NCBI GenBank assembly: GCA_041664945.1
Contig: JBAYJY010000088.1
Coordinates: forward strand, 1 to 18,594
Direction of reading: 5' to 3'
DNA: 18,594 nt
Origin: JBAYJY01 sp041664945
Lineage (GTDB): Bacteria; UBP15; UBA6099
Part shown: positions 7,884 through 15,999 of the stretch, piece by piece
Position numbering within the stretch: position 1 is the first letter of the stretch
How the letters are laid out: each line of letters opens with the position of its first letter
Position numbers and translations under genes: made by a program
Notes under the pieces: generated by a model
What the model was told of the DNA's origin: nothing
What the model saw: only the letters and a program-made list of their open reading frames with translations
Databases searched by the model: none

Positions 7884-9533
7884 TCATTTTAGGGCGATTT
7901 GGGTGAAAGCGAGAGAGATCATGCGGTTGTCGCTGTTGTTCACGCCGAGAGCGGCGGGCGAAACAAGCCGGGAAACCGAGAAATCGAATTCGGCGGCGGA
8001 GCCCGGCTTTAAGTTGTTTCCCAAGGCTATCTTGAAAAGGAAATGGCCGTTCGGAACCGGCATCGCGATCTCGCTCTGCAACTGCGGAGAGGAGATAAAC
8101 AGCAACTGCCTCGGCGAGGGCTGCTCGCTCTCCACCCTGTAACCCTCGAGAATAATGTGGCGCGCCCCATTTCGGGGAACTTTCAGAAAGCAGCCGCCAT
8201 TGCCGGACATCCAGCGTCCGCCGCCGGAATCCCATGCGAAATCGCCTTCGGGCCACCATCCGTAAAGCCATTGGTCTTCGATAGCGCCCGAACCCGGCGC
8301 GAGCCGCGTCCCGAATTCTCTTCTAAGTTTTTCCTCCCGCATCAGTTGCGTCTTTGCAATAGCCGCCTGTTCCCTTTCGTGTTGTTTCGCCGAGAGAAGA
8401 TATTTTTCAAATCGTTTTTTTCGCTCCGGCGCCGGCGGCATGGGAGTCCAGCCTTGAACCGACATGAAATCGGCGGCTGAGCGCGCGGCGAGCGCATCGG
8501 CGGCGGCGTTCGGGTGCGGGTCCCAGCCTAATGACCAGCGTCTGCCGTATTCGCGCATGCCGCCCCAATTCGGAGACAGATCGAGGACATCCACGCCCGC
8601 TTTTTTTGCTATTTGCGCGAGCCGGAGCGCGGGTCTGCCCTCAATGTAGTAGTCGAAATATATGATGAAAAGCGGCTTGAATCCGCGGGTTCGCCCGAGC
8701 TCGCCGAACTCGTTCAGCGCATTTTCAACACGCCGCCAGACGAGAGCTTCCGACTGGGCGGAGCTTGTTTGCGGAAAAGTAAATTCGCGGGAAGAATGAT
8801 CGTAATGGCAGCCGGCGCGCCGGAGGGAAATCGCCGCGTAAAGGTAAGAACGCAAGCGGCGGGCAAGAAAACAGCGAAAACGCGCGGATAATGTCGGGCG
8901 GCCGCTCCCGTTGACAGGCAGCAGGAATTCGGAAACGGCTCCGGGCGCGCCGCCTGTCTGTTTCACGGCGAGAGGCGACGCCTTCATGAGCGGCATGGCG
9001 CGCTCTATGCCGTCTGTTATGTTTTCGAGGTCGTTATAAATGAACGAAAGCGCGATGACATCCGGCTCAAGATTCGCGGCTTTTCTCACGGACGCCATGT
9101 TCTGTCCGATGTTGTAGCCGGGAACTCCCGCGTTTATGACTTCGGCCCGGATGCCGTCTTTCTTAAGCTCGCGCTCCAGTTGCGCGGGCAGCGAGTCTTT
9201 CTCGCGAAGAGCGGTTCCATAGACAAAAGAGTCGCCGGCGACAATAACGCGGAAGACGCCGGGTTTCTTACGGGATGAGATTTCAGGACCGCGGTATCCG
9301 AGAGAGTTATGGCGAAAAAGAGTAAAGTTGTTGAAACCCGACGCGTTTGTGGTAAGCGTGAAAAGAATGTCCGGATCGGGGTCCGGAGAGTATATAGGAG
9401 TCTGTATCGGCTCGATCTCCGGGCTTGTTCTCCAGATGGCGCGAACTGCGATTTCGAAACAGAAAAGAACAAAAGCAAGCGAAATGAACAGAGTCAGAGC
9501 GGCGAAGAGAGCCTTCTTGCTTTTGTTTTCCAT
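7884..9533 (-). CDS. Membrane-anchored SGNH/GDSL-hydrolase-like protein with C-terminal beta-sandwich
   Basis: A 549-residue protein. Residues 8-30 form one transmembrane helix or uncleaved signal anchor, so the rest should be extracytoplasmic. SGNH blocks are present: GDSF with S102, NAGVPGYN with G136, YND with N167, and DPH with D338 and H340. This fold serves esterases and O-acetyl transferases or deacetylases acting on sugars. A basic, helical connector (~365-405) follows. The C-terminal part (~415-549) contains WWPEGDFAW and ends DNRMISLAFTQIAL, a pattern like the beta-sandwich modules fused to cell-surface glycan enzymes; I infer that from pattern only. The ATG at 9533 has no good ribosome site, but an in-frame TAA three codons upstream (9542-9540) rules out a longer start. 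It follows esterase 2 by 87 bases without a convincing terminator, so the two are probably co-transcribed. Confidence 0.82.
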   Translation of the reverse strand: MENKSKKALFAALTLFISLAFVLFCFEIAVRAIWRTSPEIEPIQTPIYSPDPDPDILFTLTTNASGFNNFTLFRHNSLGYRGPEISSRKKPGVFRVIVAGDSFVYGTALREKDSLPAQLERELKKDGIRAEVINAGVPGYNIGQNMASVRKAANLEPDVIALSFIYNDLENITDGIERAMPLMKASPLAVKQTGGAPGAVSEFLLPVNGSGRPTLSARFRCFLARRLRSYLYAAISLRRAGCHYDHSSREFTFPQTSSAQSEALVWRRVENALNEFGELGRTRGFKPLFIIYFDYYIEGRPALRLAQIAKKAGVDVLDLSPNWGGMREYGRRWSLGWDPHPNAAADALAARSAADFMSVQGWTPMPPAPERKKRFEKYLLSAKQHEREQAAIAKTQLMREEKLRREFGTRLAPGSGAIEDQWLYGWWPEGDFAWDSGGGRWMSGNGGCFLKVPRNGARHIILEGYRVESEQPSPRQLLFISSPQLQSEIAMPVPNGHFLFKIALGNNLKPGSAAEFDFSVSRLVSPAALGVNNSDNRMISLAFTQIALK

Positions 9534-9620
9534 GTATGTTTATTGATCGTTCATAAATCGCCGCCCGCGCCCGCAGCCCGCGAAATTAAGCGCGGATAAA
9601 TACGCTTTTCAGGCCTTCGG

Positions 9621-11255
9621 CTACTTCTCGAATCCGGCCTTGATGTTCTCTTCGAGAACCTTGCAGCGTTCCGAGCGGTACTGTTTTTCGACGACCGGTT
9701 TGACGTCAATGTGCAGATAGGGTTCGGTGGCGGTTTCGTATTTGGGCCATTCGGGCGTATCCGGCGCGGCAGGCGTCCCGGTTCGCGCGAAAGAGGACCA
9801 TAGGGCGATCATCTTGTCTGATACGGCGAGGTTTTCCTTCGTTTCGAAACTCATGCCGAGGATCGAGAATTTCCGGAATATGAAAGCGAGTTCAGCGCTG
9901 TGGTAGGCGCCGAATTTGCCGAAAGGCGGCTGAGTGGCCGGCGCTTTCGAGAAGTAATAAAGATAAACGTCGGGTTGCCATTTGACAATCAGGTTCGCGA
10001 GAATGCGCGTCGGGCAGGTGAACGCCACATCGCAGATGATGTCGTTGTAGGCGTCGCCGGGGGTTTTGTACGCCGTGACGGGATAGGCGGCGAGAAAGTC
10101 CCGGTCGTATGGGTTGATTCCGAAAGCCTCGCGCAGGAGAATTTTGTCGTTGTTGATTGTTGCGGCGAGTTCTTCCTTAGTGGCGGTTTTGCGACTTGTT
10201 GTCAGGAGAGTGGCCTCGTCGCTGTTGGTGCCGAGAATGACTTTTACGTCGGTGTTGAATTTGCCGTTTTTGAACAGAAGGTAAGGATTGTCCGGCAGGA
10301 AATAGCCGTCCACGACGGGGCCGGTGTAGTAATTTTCCTCGCCGGGGTTGGCGAAGAAGAAGAGCGCCATCGGGAGCGATTTCACAAACGTGTCGGCTGG
10401 AATTTTGCGAAGGCATTCGGCGGCGGTTTTCAGATCGGCGCAGCCGAGCTTTTCGGCGGCCTTTATGCCGACCTGTTCGGCGGCCTCCTGGGTCATATTG
10501 ACCATCAGCGCCGGGCCGCTTTGAATGGAGGCCTTGTTGAACTGCCCTTTGCCGAGCGGCGAAGCCAATTGCAGGCCGACGCTCATGCCGCCGGCGGATT
10601 CGCCGAAGATCATGATGTTGTCCGGGTCGCCGCCGAAAGAGGCTGCGTTTCTTTTAACCCATTTTATGGCGGCCAACTGGTCGAGCAGTCCGTAATTGCC
10701 TGTGTGGCCTTCGGCGTCGCGCAGCGCGGGATGCGAAATGAATCCGAGCGCGCCGAGCCGGTAGTTGACCGTTACGGCGATTACGTCGCCGAGGGCGGCG
10801 AGCTTTTCAGACGAGAAGAGTTCCGCGCCGGAGCCAAGCGTGAAACCTCCGCCATGAATGAAAACCATGACCGGTTTCGGCGCCTCGCCCGTTATTGGCT
10901 GCCATATATTGAGGTAGAGACAACTCTCGTTCGCCGGTTCGTTGCTGGACATCATGGGCATGCCGGACTGTGGGCATTTGGCGCCCCATTTCGTGGCGTC
11001 GAGCGGAGCGGTCCACGGCTCGTGTTCCTTCGGCTGCGCGAATCGCAGTTCGCCCACGGGCGGCGCGGCGTACGGAATGCCCCGGTATTCGCAGACCGCG
11101 CCCTTCAGCGCGAGCTTGCCGTTCAACGGCCCTTTGTCCGTCTGGATATTCTTGCAGTCCTGCGGCAGCGTCGCCGCAGTCGCGGAAACGGCGAAAAGAA
11201 CGAGCGCCGCCGCGCATGCAAACTGTTTCGCGGTTTTCGATATTGCTCTTATCAT
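9621..11255 (-). CDS. Type-B carboxylesterase 2, exported, paralogue of carboxylesterase 1
   Basis: A 544-residue protein with a signal peptide (about residues 1-28, ending SATAA). It aligns end to end with the 6031-7662 product with a one-residue offset, and I judge them roughly two-thirds identical by eye. The catalytic set is complete: HGGGF (134-138), S220 in GESAGG, E347 in NSDEA and H452 in GAYHSAE. The first ~50 residues share the pattern DCKN..TDKG and the C-terminus shares the spacing to E(K/N)NI, so this is a tandem duplication rather than chance family membership. It should hydrolyse carboxylic esters outside the cytoplasm. Differences between the copies cluster in surface segments such as 96-108 and 355-375, which could alter substrate range. 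AAGGAG lies 7-8 bases before the ATG, and the promoter is at 11312-11341. The divergent GH3 gene starts 241 bases away. Confidence 0.92.
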   Translation of the reverse strand: MIRAISKTAKQFACAAALVLFAVSATAATLPQDCKNIQTDKGPLNGKLALKGAVCEYRGIPYAAPPVGELRFAQPKEHEPWTAPLDATKWGAKCPQSGMPMMSSNEPANESCLYLNIWQPITGEAPKPVMVFIHGGGFTLGSGAELFSSEKLAALGDVIAVTVNYRLGALGFISHPALRDAEGHTGNYGLLDQLAAIKWVKRNAASFGGDPDNIMIFGESAGGMSVGLQLASPLGKGQFNKASIQSGPALMVNMTQEAAEQVGIKAAEKLGCADLKTAAECLRKIPADTFVKSLPMALFFFANPGEENYYTGPVVDGYFLPDNPYLLFKNGKFNTDVKVILGTNSDEATLLTTSRKTATKEELAATINNDKILLREAFGINPYDRDFLAAYPVTAYKTPGDAYNDIICDVAFTCPTRILANLIVKWQPDVYLYYFSKAPATQPPFGKFGAYHSAELAFIFRKFSILGMSFETKENLAVSDKMIALWSSFARTGTPAAPDTPEWPKYETATEPYLHIDVKPVVEKQYRSERCKVLEENIKAGFEK

Positions 11256-11311
11256 AATTTAACTCCTTAATTAAAGCCGAAGGTTTATTCTCCGGATTTT
11301 GTCCGTTCGGA

Positions 11312-11341
11312 ATTATAGGATTATACGACTTTGCGGGTCAA
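11312..11341 (-). promoter_or_regulatory. Sigma70-type promoter for carboxylesterase 2 (and probably the SGNH gene)
   Basis: TTGACC (11341-11336), 18 bases, then TATAAT (11317-11312) on the minus strand. A second TATAAT (11325-11320) sits 10 bases after the -35 and is too close to pair with it. The -35 region TTGACCCGC is identical to that of carboxylesterase 1. The predicted start is near 11305, giving a leader of about 50 bases. Confidence 0.7.
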
Positions 11342-11421
11342 GCGGCGAATCCATGGCGCATCACGCTTATAAGCGCTGGTCCGAAAAATCGACGGTTAAT
11401 AGCCTCCCCTTCCGCGGCCTG

Positions 11422-11450
11422 TTGCAATCTTTGTTGGTTTTTGACATGAT
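11422..11450 (+). promoter_or_regulatory. Weak candidate promoter for the GH3 gene
   Basis: TTGCAA (11422-11427), 17 bases, CATGAT (11445-11450), four of six matches to each box. A perfect TTGACA at 11441-11446 is nearby but has no -10 box at a suitable distance. The GH3 promoter must lie in this 241-base divergent gap, but I cannot place it with certainty. Confidence 0.22.
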
Positions 11451-11496
11451 GATTGGGCGCGATGGGGCGTAAATAGAGGCAGAAACAGGGGGAACT

Positions 11497-14175
11497 ATGC
11501 GTTTAAGAATTATTGCTGCGATCGTTTTGTTGTCAGGATTGACAATCGGCCAATCGGCTTTCAGCGCGGGAAAGCCCGCCGCCAAGCCGCCGGCCGCCAA
11601 GAAATATGCTTTTCAGGATTTCAAACTTCCTATTGAAACCCGCGTCGCCGATCTGGTCAAGCAGATGACGCTCGACGAGAAGATATCCGTGTTGCATTCG
11701 TCGGCGGATGCGATTCCGCGGCTTGGGATCATGAAGTTCAACTATGGGAACGAATGCCTGCACGGAATTATCGGGCCTGGCAAATTCACGGTTTTTCCGA
11801 TGCCGATAGCGATGGCGAGTTCCTGGGATCCGGAAATGGTGAACCGTGTCGCGACGGCGATATCTGACGAGGCGTGGGGAGCGCTGAACAGAGACGAGAA
11901 ACAGGTCGGCTACCCCGGGGTTCTTTTTCATGCGTTCTGGGCGCCTACGATCAACATGGCGCGAGACCCCCGCTGGGGCCGCACCGGAGAGACGTACGGA
12001 GAGGACCCGTTCCTGACAGGCCGTTTCGCAGTGGCATACGTCAAGGGAATTCAGGGCTCCGATCCGAAATACATAAAGGCGGTCTCAACCCCGAAGCATT
12101 TTGTGGCGAACAACGAGGATCACAACCGCGATTACTGCAACGCGAAAATTTCCGAACGCGCGCTGCGCGAGTATTATCTGCCGGCGTTCCACGACGCGGT
12201 TGTCGAGGGAGGCGCGCAGGCCGTCATGGGCGCGTACAACGCGGTCAACGGCGTGCCGTGCAATGCAAACAGGTGGCTGATGGTTGACGTGTTGCGCAAC
12301 GACTGGGGATTCAACGGTTACGCGGTGACCGACTGCGGCGCTCCGCATAATATTTACGCTAAGCATAAATACGTTAAGACGCCGCCCGAATCGGCCGCCG
12401 CGGTTCTGAACGCCGGCGTTGCGGTCGAGTGCGGCGGGAACGACGTTCTGCGCAAGAATGTGCGTGAGGCGCTTAAGAAGGGGCACCTGACCGAAGCGAC
12501 GCTGGACCGCGCGATAACGGAAGCGATGACGGTTCGATTCCGGCTCGGGATGTTCGATCCGCGGTCGATGAATCCGTACACGAAGATACCGGCATCCACG
12601 GTCGGGTCGGCGAAGCATGTGGAACTGGCGCGGCAGGCGTCCCGCGAGTCGATTGTGCTGCTGAAAAACGACGCCGTGAACGGCGCGCCGCTTTTGCCGC
12701 TGGACGCGAAGAGCCTCAAGTCCGTGGCGGTGGTCGGGCGGAACGCGGCTGTGTTGCTGTTCGGCGACTACAGCGGAACGCCGGTCAACAAGGCGTACAC
12801 GCCGCTTGAAGGCATAAAAAGCAAGGCCGGCAAGAACGTGAAGGTGAACGCGGTCGAATGGATTCCAACGCCGGACCAGAAGGAATTTGCGCCGGTCGGA
12901 ACTGACAATTTGCGCTGGGTTAATGCCGAATATTATGATAACGCGGAATTCGCCGGGGCGCCGGCTGTGACGCAAGTTGACCGCGAGATCAATCTGAAGC
13001 CGGCGAATGTGCCCGCGGCGGCGGCGGCAAAAGGCCCTCTTTCCGCTCGCTGGTCCGGCAAGCTGATTCCGTCGAAGTCGGGCGCGCATTATTTATACAT
13101 GAACGCCGGCGGCGACTCCCGGATATTCATAAACGGCGAACTTGTTTTAGAGAAGGTCGCGCAGAAAAAGAAGAAGCCGGTCAAGGTGTCCAATCTTATG
13201 GATACCTATTATACGGACGTAAAAGAGGAATTTAAGACAGCGACATTAATGCTCGAAGCGGGCAGGGAATATGATGTGAAGGTGGAGTATGCGTCAGCAA
13301 AGGGAGTGGCGCAGGCGGCGTTCGAATGGGTCCAGCCGTCGGCTGCGAACGCGGCGGCGCGCTCGGCCGAAATGAAAGCGATCAGAGAGAGCGACGCGGT
13401 GATCGCGGTGATCGGTTTGCAGCTCGGCGACGAAAAGGAAACAGTCGACCGGCACGATCTCGATATCTCGAACGACCAGATCGAATATGTTAAGCAATTG
13501 CTGAAACTCAATCCTAAAACCGTGGTTGTGTTGATCAACGGCGGGCCGGTCTCGGTCAACTGGATCGCGGCGAACGCGCCGGCGATTATGGAGGCGTGGT
13601 ATCCCGGCGAACAGGGCGGCAACGCGATCGCGGACGCGCTATTCGGCGATTTCAATCCGGCGGGGCGGCTCCCGGTAACGGTTCACAAGAGCGTTGACGA
13701 TCTTCCTGCGTTCGACGACTACGAGATCACAAGAGGCCGCACATATAAATACTTCTCGAAAGAGGTTCTGTATCCGTTCGGCTACGGACTGAGCTACACG
13801 AAGTTCGACTACAGCGGACTCTCGATCGACAAAAAGAGCGCAGGCGCGGCGGACACGGTGAATGTCAGCGCGCAGGTGAAAAACACGGGCGGGCGCGACG
13901 GCGACGAGGTTGTTCAGGTGTACGTTCACAAAATGGAATCCTCGGTTAAGCGGCCGATCTCCGAGCTTCGCGGCTTCAAGCGGGTTTATCTTAAAGCGGG
14001 CGAGGAGAAGACGGTGACGATTCCGCTCGAAGTTAAGCGGCTTGCGTTCTGGGACGATCAGGCGAAGAAGTTCGCCGTTGAGCCGGGCAAGTATGAGATA
14101 TTCGTCGGCGCGTCGTCGGCCGACATCCGGCTGAAGGGCGCTATAGCGATTTCCGTCGACGGTTTAACTAAATGA
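11497..14175 (+). CDS. Glycoside hydrolase family 3 with PA14 insertion (beta-glucosidase/beta-xylosidase type), exported
   Basis: An 892-residue protein with a signal peptide (about residues 1-24, ending AFSA) and then a Lys/Ala/Pro-rich stretch. GH3 enzymes retain configuration and release terminal beta-linked sugars from oligosaccharides. The N-terminal barrel (~45-345) holds ECLHG, PRWGRTGETYGEDP, KHFVANNEDHNR and the nucleophile D279 in VTDCG. The C-terminal alpha/beta domain (~380-780) is interrupted by a PA14 domain (~470-610), which in relatives shapes the substrate pocket. It resumes with AVIAVIG and the acidic loop GDEKETVDR, where E646 or E648 is the likely acid/base, then WYPGEQGG and YPFGYGLSYT. 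A fibronectin-III-like domain (~785-885) ends the protein. The ECLHG/NEDHNR pattern resembles xylosidase-like clades, fitting the GH115 neighbour, but glucosidase or arabinosidase activity cannot be excluded. GGGGGA lies about 5 bases before the ATG. Confidence 0.93.
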   Translation: MRLRIIAAIVLLSGLTIGQSAFSAGKPAAKPPAAKKYAFQDFKLPIETRVADLVKQMTLDEKISVLHSSADAIPRLGIMKFNYGNECLHGIIGPGKFTVFPMPIAMASSWDPEMVNRVATAISDEAWGALNRDEKQVGYPGVLFHAFWAPTINMARDPRWGRTGETYGEDPFLTGRFAVAYVKGIQGSDPKYIKAVSTPKHFVANNEDHNRDYCNAKISERALREYYLPAFHDAVVEGGAQAVMGAYNAVNGVPCNANRWLMVDVLRNDWGFNGYAVTDCGAPHNIYAKHKYVKTPPESAAAVLNAGVAVECGGNDVLRKNVREALKKGHLTEATLDRAITEAMTVRFRLGMFDPRSMNPYTKIPASTVGSAKHVELARQASRESIVLLKNDAVNGAPLLPLDAKSLKSVAVVGRNAAVLLFGDYSGTPVNKAYTPLEGIKSKAGKNVKVNAVEWIPTPDQKEFAPVGTDNLRWVNAEYYDNAEFAGAPAVTQVDREINLKPANVPAAAAAKGPLSARWSGKLIPSKSGAHYLYMNAGGDSRIFINGELVLEKVAQKKKKPVKVSNLMDTYYTDVKEEFKTATLMLEAGREYDVKVEYASAKGVAQAAFEWVQPSAANAAARSAEMKAIRESDAVIAVIGLQLGDEKETVDRHDLDISNDQIEYVKQLLKLNPKTVVVLINGGPVSVNWIAANAPAIMEAWYPGEQGGNAIADALFGDFNPAGRLPVTVHKSVDDLPAFDDYEITRGRTYKYFSKEVLYPFGYGLSYTKFDYSGLSIDKKSAGAADTVNVSAQVKNTGGRDGDEVVQVYVHKMESSVKRPISELRGFKRVYLKAGEEKTVTIPLEVKRLAFWDDQAKKFAVEPGKYEIFVGASSADIRLKGAIAISVDGLTK

Positions 14176-14217
14176 TTGAAAATTAATCTATGACTTTATC
14201 CTTGGAGCGCGGGCGGT

Positions 14218-15045
14218 CTAAGCTTTCTTCTGCCAATAAACTCCGGATTTATCGATTTCGATTATGGGTTCATCTATGCCGTGTTCTTTTCGATAGTCCG
14301 TGACAGCGGCGCAGCACGATGAAATGTCGTTGTAGTCGTCAATAATGGCATAGCCGCCCGGCGAAAGTTTCGGATACAGCGCGACGAGCGCGTCCATCGT
14401 CGATTCGTACATGTCGCCGTCGAGCCGCATTACCGCCAGTTTTTCAATCGGCGCGCCAGGAAGCGTGTCTTTAAACCATCCGACAAGAAATTTGATGCGT
14501 TCGCTCAGAAGGCCGTGCCGGTCTATGTTCCTCTTAACGGTTGGCAGCGGAACAGCGAGTTCGAGGTCGTTCCAGAAATTGGAGCCTTCATCTTCCGGAT
14601 ATTTCTCTGCGGCGGGCTTTGGCAGCCCCTTGAACGAATCGGCGGCCCAGATAGTCCGGTCGGCCGTTCCGTACGCTTTTAATATCGCAGCCATCAGAAT
14701 GATCGCGCCGCCCCTCCAGACGCCGGTTTCGATGAAGTCGCCCGGAATGCCGTTCCGAATCGTATCCTCAACACAAAACCTCAGATTCGCTATCCGTTTG
14801 TTCCCTATCATGGTCACCGCATTGAAAGGCCATTCGCGCCCCTCGTCAACCACGCTTTTTTTGCTCTTGTAAACTAATTTCAAGTCCTCATCTCTCAGCC
14901 ATTTCGCTATATCGCGATTCAATAATTTTTCCGGGACTATCGAATACCGGTTTTCCAATATAGCTCCCGTTATGCATTTCTCAATCAGACTAATGTATGC
15001 GTCGGCCAGTTCTTCGTTCATAGAATCATGTTTGTCGTTTGTCAT
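14218..15045 (-). CDS. TylF/MycF-family SAM-dependent O-methyltransferase
   Basis: A 275-residue cytosolic protein of the macrocin O-methyltransferase family. The family methylates sugar or polyketide-sugar hydroxyls with S-adenosylmethionine and a metal ion. Visible motifs are the SAM-binding block FIETGVWRGG (104-113), DSFKGLPKP (136-144), RLDGDMYEST (207-216) and IIDDYND (234-240). D209, D236 and D237 sit where MycF binds magnesium. Homologues are widespread outside antibiotic clusters, mainly in surface-polysaccharide loci, so a sugar substrate is more likely than an antibiotic. AGGGA lies about 6 bases before the ATG at 15045; an in-frame ATG at 15021 is a less supported alternative. It begins 33 bases after the stop of the cyclase-like gene on the same strand, so the two are probably one transcript. 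It ends 42 bases from the convergent GH3 gene. Confidence 0.88.
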   Translation of the reverse strand: MTNDKHDSMNEELADAYISLIEKCITGAILENRYSIVPEKLLNRDIAKWLRDEDLKLVYKSKKSVVDEGREWPFNAVTMIGNKRIANLRFCVEDTIRNGIPGDFIETGVWRGGAIILMAAILKAYGTADRTIWAADSFKGLPKPAAEKYPEDEGSNFWNDLELAVPLPTVKRNIDRHGLLSERIKFLVGWFKDTLPGAPIEKLAVMRLDGDMYESTMDALVALYPKLSPGGYAIIDDYNDISSCCAAVTDYRKEHGIDEPIIEIDKSGVYWQKKA

Positions 15046-15078
15046 AACATCCCTTTGCGTCCGGATTTGTTAAGCGCC

Positions 15079-15825
15079 TTACATTTTCATCTCGAAAACT
15101 TCAGCCACCCGGCATTCGACAAGTTTTTCGCGCATCCGTTTTGTTGTTATGTCGGATACGTGATGCCGAACAAAGACCAGCTTTGAGCCGTCCTTGAATC
15201 GGAGAGACACCTTGCTCCCGAGTTGCGGAGATTTGCTGTCGCCGCCATAATCCGCCATTCTGAAAACAAATTCCTTGCTGAACAGCATGTTGGAAGCGAA
15301 TTCCTTTTCGCGGGCCGCCTGCTCAAGCCTTCGCGCGACGACAAAGTCGCGGCTGAAAATCCGGTTGAACAGCGGCATCTTGTAAACAGAGTCTTCCTTC
15401 TGCTCGGCGATTCCTTCATCGAGCATGATCCACTCGGTCGATCCGTCGGGCAACTTCTCTTTTATCGTCGTATGAACTCCGATACGGATGTCGAGACCGT
15501 GGACGGAGAACTTCGTCTCGAATTCCTTCTTGATTCCTCTGATCACGTTTATCGTGAATGAAAAACTGTCTTCGACAATCTGATTCTCTTTTGAAGCGGG
15601 TATGAACATCCAAAAGCTGTCGCCGCCGATCGGGTATATCCCGGCGAGTTTGTCTTTGTCAATGAAACGGTATTTTTTCGAGAGCACGATTTGCGTTGTG
15701 CGGACCATTTCGTAAAAATCGTCGAGCACGGATTTGTACAGGTCGTCTCGGTTGTCCTTCAAAAAACGCGAACTGCCGATCATGTCGGCCGATACGATAT
15801 GATAATGCCTTGCATGCCTTCCCAT
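15079..15825 (-). CDS. Stand-alone class III nucleotide-cyclase-like protein
   Basis: A 248-residue protein that looks like a single class III adenylate/guanylate cyclase domain with no membrane or sensor part. SADMIGSS (12-19) matches the first beta-strand with metal-binding D14. IGGDSFWMF (66-74) matches the hairpin with the second metal Asp, D69. RIGVHTT (114-120) matches the strand usually written RIGIHxG. ARRLEQAA (164-171) matches the helix usually written AARLExxA. SLRFKDGSKLVFV resembles the last strands. Both metal aspartates are kept, but the lack of other signature residues leaves activity open; it could be a degenerate sensor. I chose the ATG at 15825 because GGAGG lies 7 bases upstream. 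The frame is open to 15960, but that extension has no ribosome site and is rich in residues unlike a cyclase. It heads a likely operon with the TylF-like gene. Confidence 0.62.
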   Translation of the reverse strand: MGRHARHYHIVSADMIGSSRFLKDNRDDLYKSVLDDFYEMVRTTQIVLSKKYRFIDKDKLAGIYPIGGDSFWMFIPASKENQIVEDSFSFTINVIRGIKKEFETKFSVHGLDIRIGVHTTIKEKLPDGSTEWIMLDEGIAEQKEDSVYKMPLFNRIFSRDFVVARRLEQAAREKEFASNMLFSKEFVFRMADYGGDSKSPQLGSKVSLRFKDGSKLVFVRHHVSDITTKRMREKLVECRVAEVFEMKM

Positions 15826-15832
15826 TTCGCAG

Positions 15833-15837
15833 CCTCC
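15833..15837 (-). promoter_or_regulatory. Ribosome binding site that fixes the start of the cyclase-like gene
   Basis: A perfect GGAGG on the minus strand, 7 bases before the ATG at 15825-15823. It favours the 248-residue protein over the 293-residue reading that would start at 15960. Confidence 0.65.
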
Positions 15838-15850
15838 AAAACATGCTGAT

Positions 15851-15859
15851 ATATTAGCA
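15851..15859 (-). promoter_or_regulatory. Weak extended -10 promoter candidate for the cyclase-like/TylF unit
   Basis: TGC followed by TAATAT (15859-15851) on the minus strand resembles an extended -10 element about 26 bases before the chosen ATG. No -35 box is recognisable at normal spacing. A start here would give a leader of under 20 bases. Confidence 0.25.
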
Positions 15860-15999
15860 CAGTCGCTCTGAATAGAGGACATCCCAAATTCTTTATTGGA
15901 AGCGGGTCGTGTATGTGCAATAATATCCTGACGTTGTAAGGTTGGCGCCGAATACGGCATTAAAATTTTGGGTTAATAAACATTGAAGGGATCCTTAAA

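Noticed and set aside
9543..9620. CCGCG/CGCGG hairpin between carboxylesterase 2 and the SGNH gene as a terminator
   Set aside because: On the minus strand the short stem is followed by GC-rich sequence without a T-run, so read-through into the SGNH gene is more likely.
9900..11270. A 456-codon open frame on the plus strand antisense to carboxylesterase 2
   Set aside because: It lies fully opposite a gene with a complete catalytic triad and signal peptide. Its product is a biased Arg/Gly/Ala/Val/Glu mix with no motif, as expected of a shadow frame in codon-biased GC-rich DNA.
11441..11469. Perfect TTGACA upstream of the GH3 gene as its -35 box
   Set aside because: At 16-18 bases downstream the sequence is GC-rich with no TATAAT-like box, so it cannot be called a promoter on sequence alone.
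12085..13089. A 334-codon minus-strand open frame opposite the GH3 gene
   Set aside because: The product is Arg/His/Val-rich with no recognisable domain, and the plus-strand frame holds conserved GH3 motifs throughout.
15826..15960. 45-residue N-terminal extension of the cyclase-like protein
   Set aside because: No ribosome site precedes the ATG at 15960, whereas a perfect GGAGG precedes the ATG at 15825 and the cyclase fold begins just after it.
14218..15960. Pycsar-type anti-phage system, suggested by the stand-alone cyclase-like protein
   Set aside because: A Pycsar locus needs a cyclic-nucleotide-sensing effector (PycTM or PycTIR) next to the cyclase. The neighbour is a TylF-type methyltransferase without transmembrane or TIR parts, and no other defence gene is in view.
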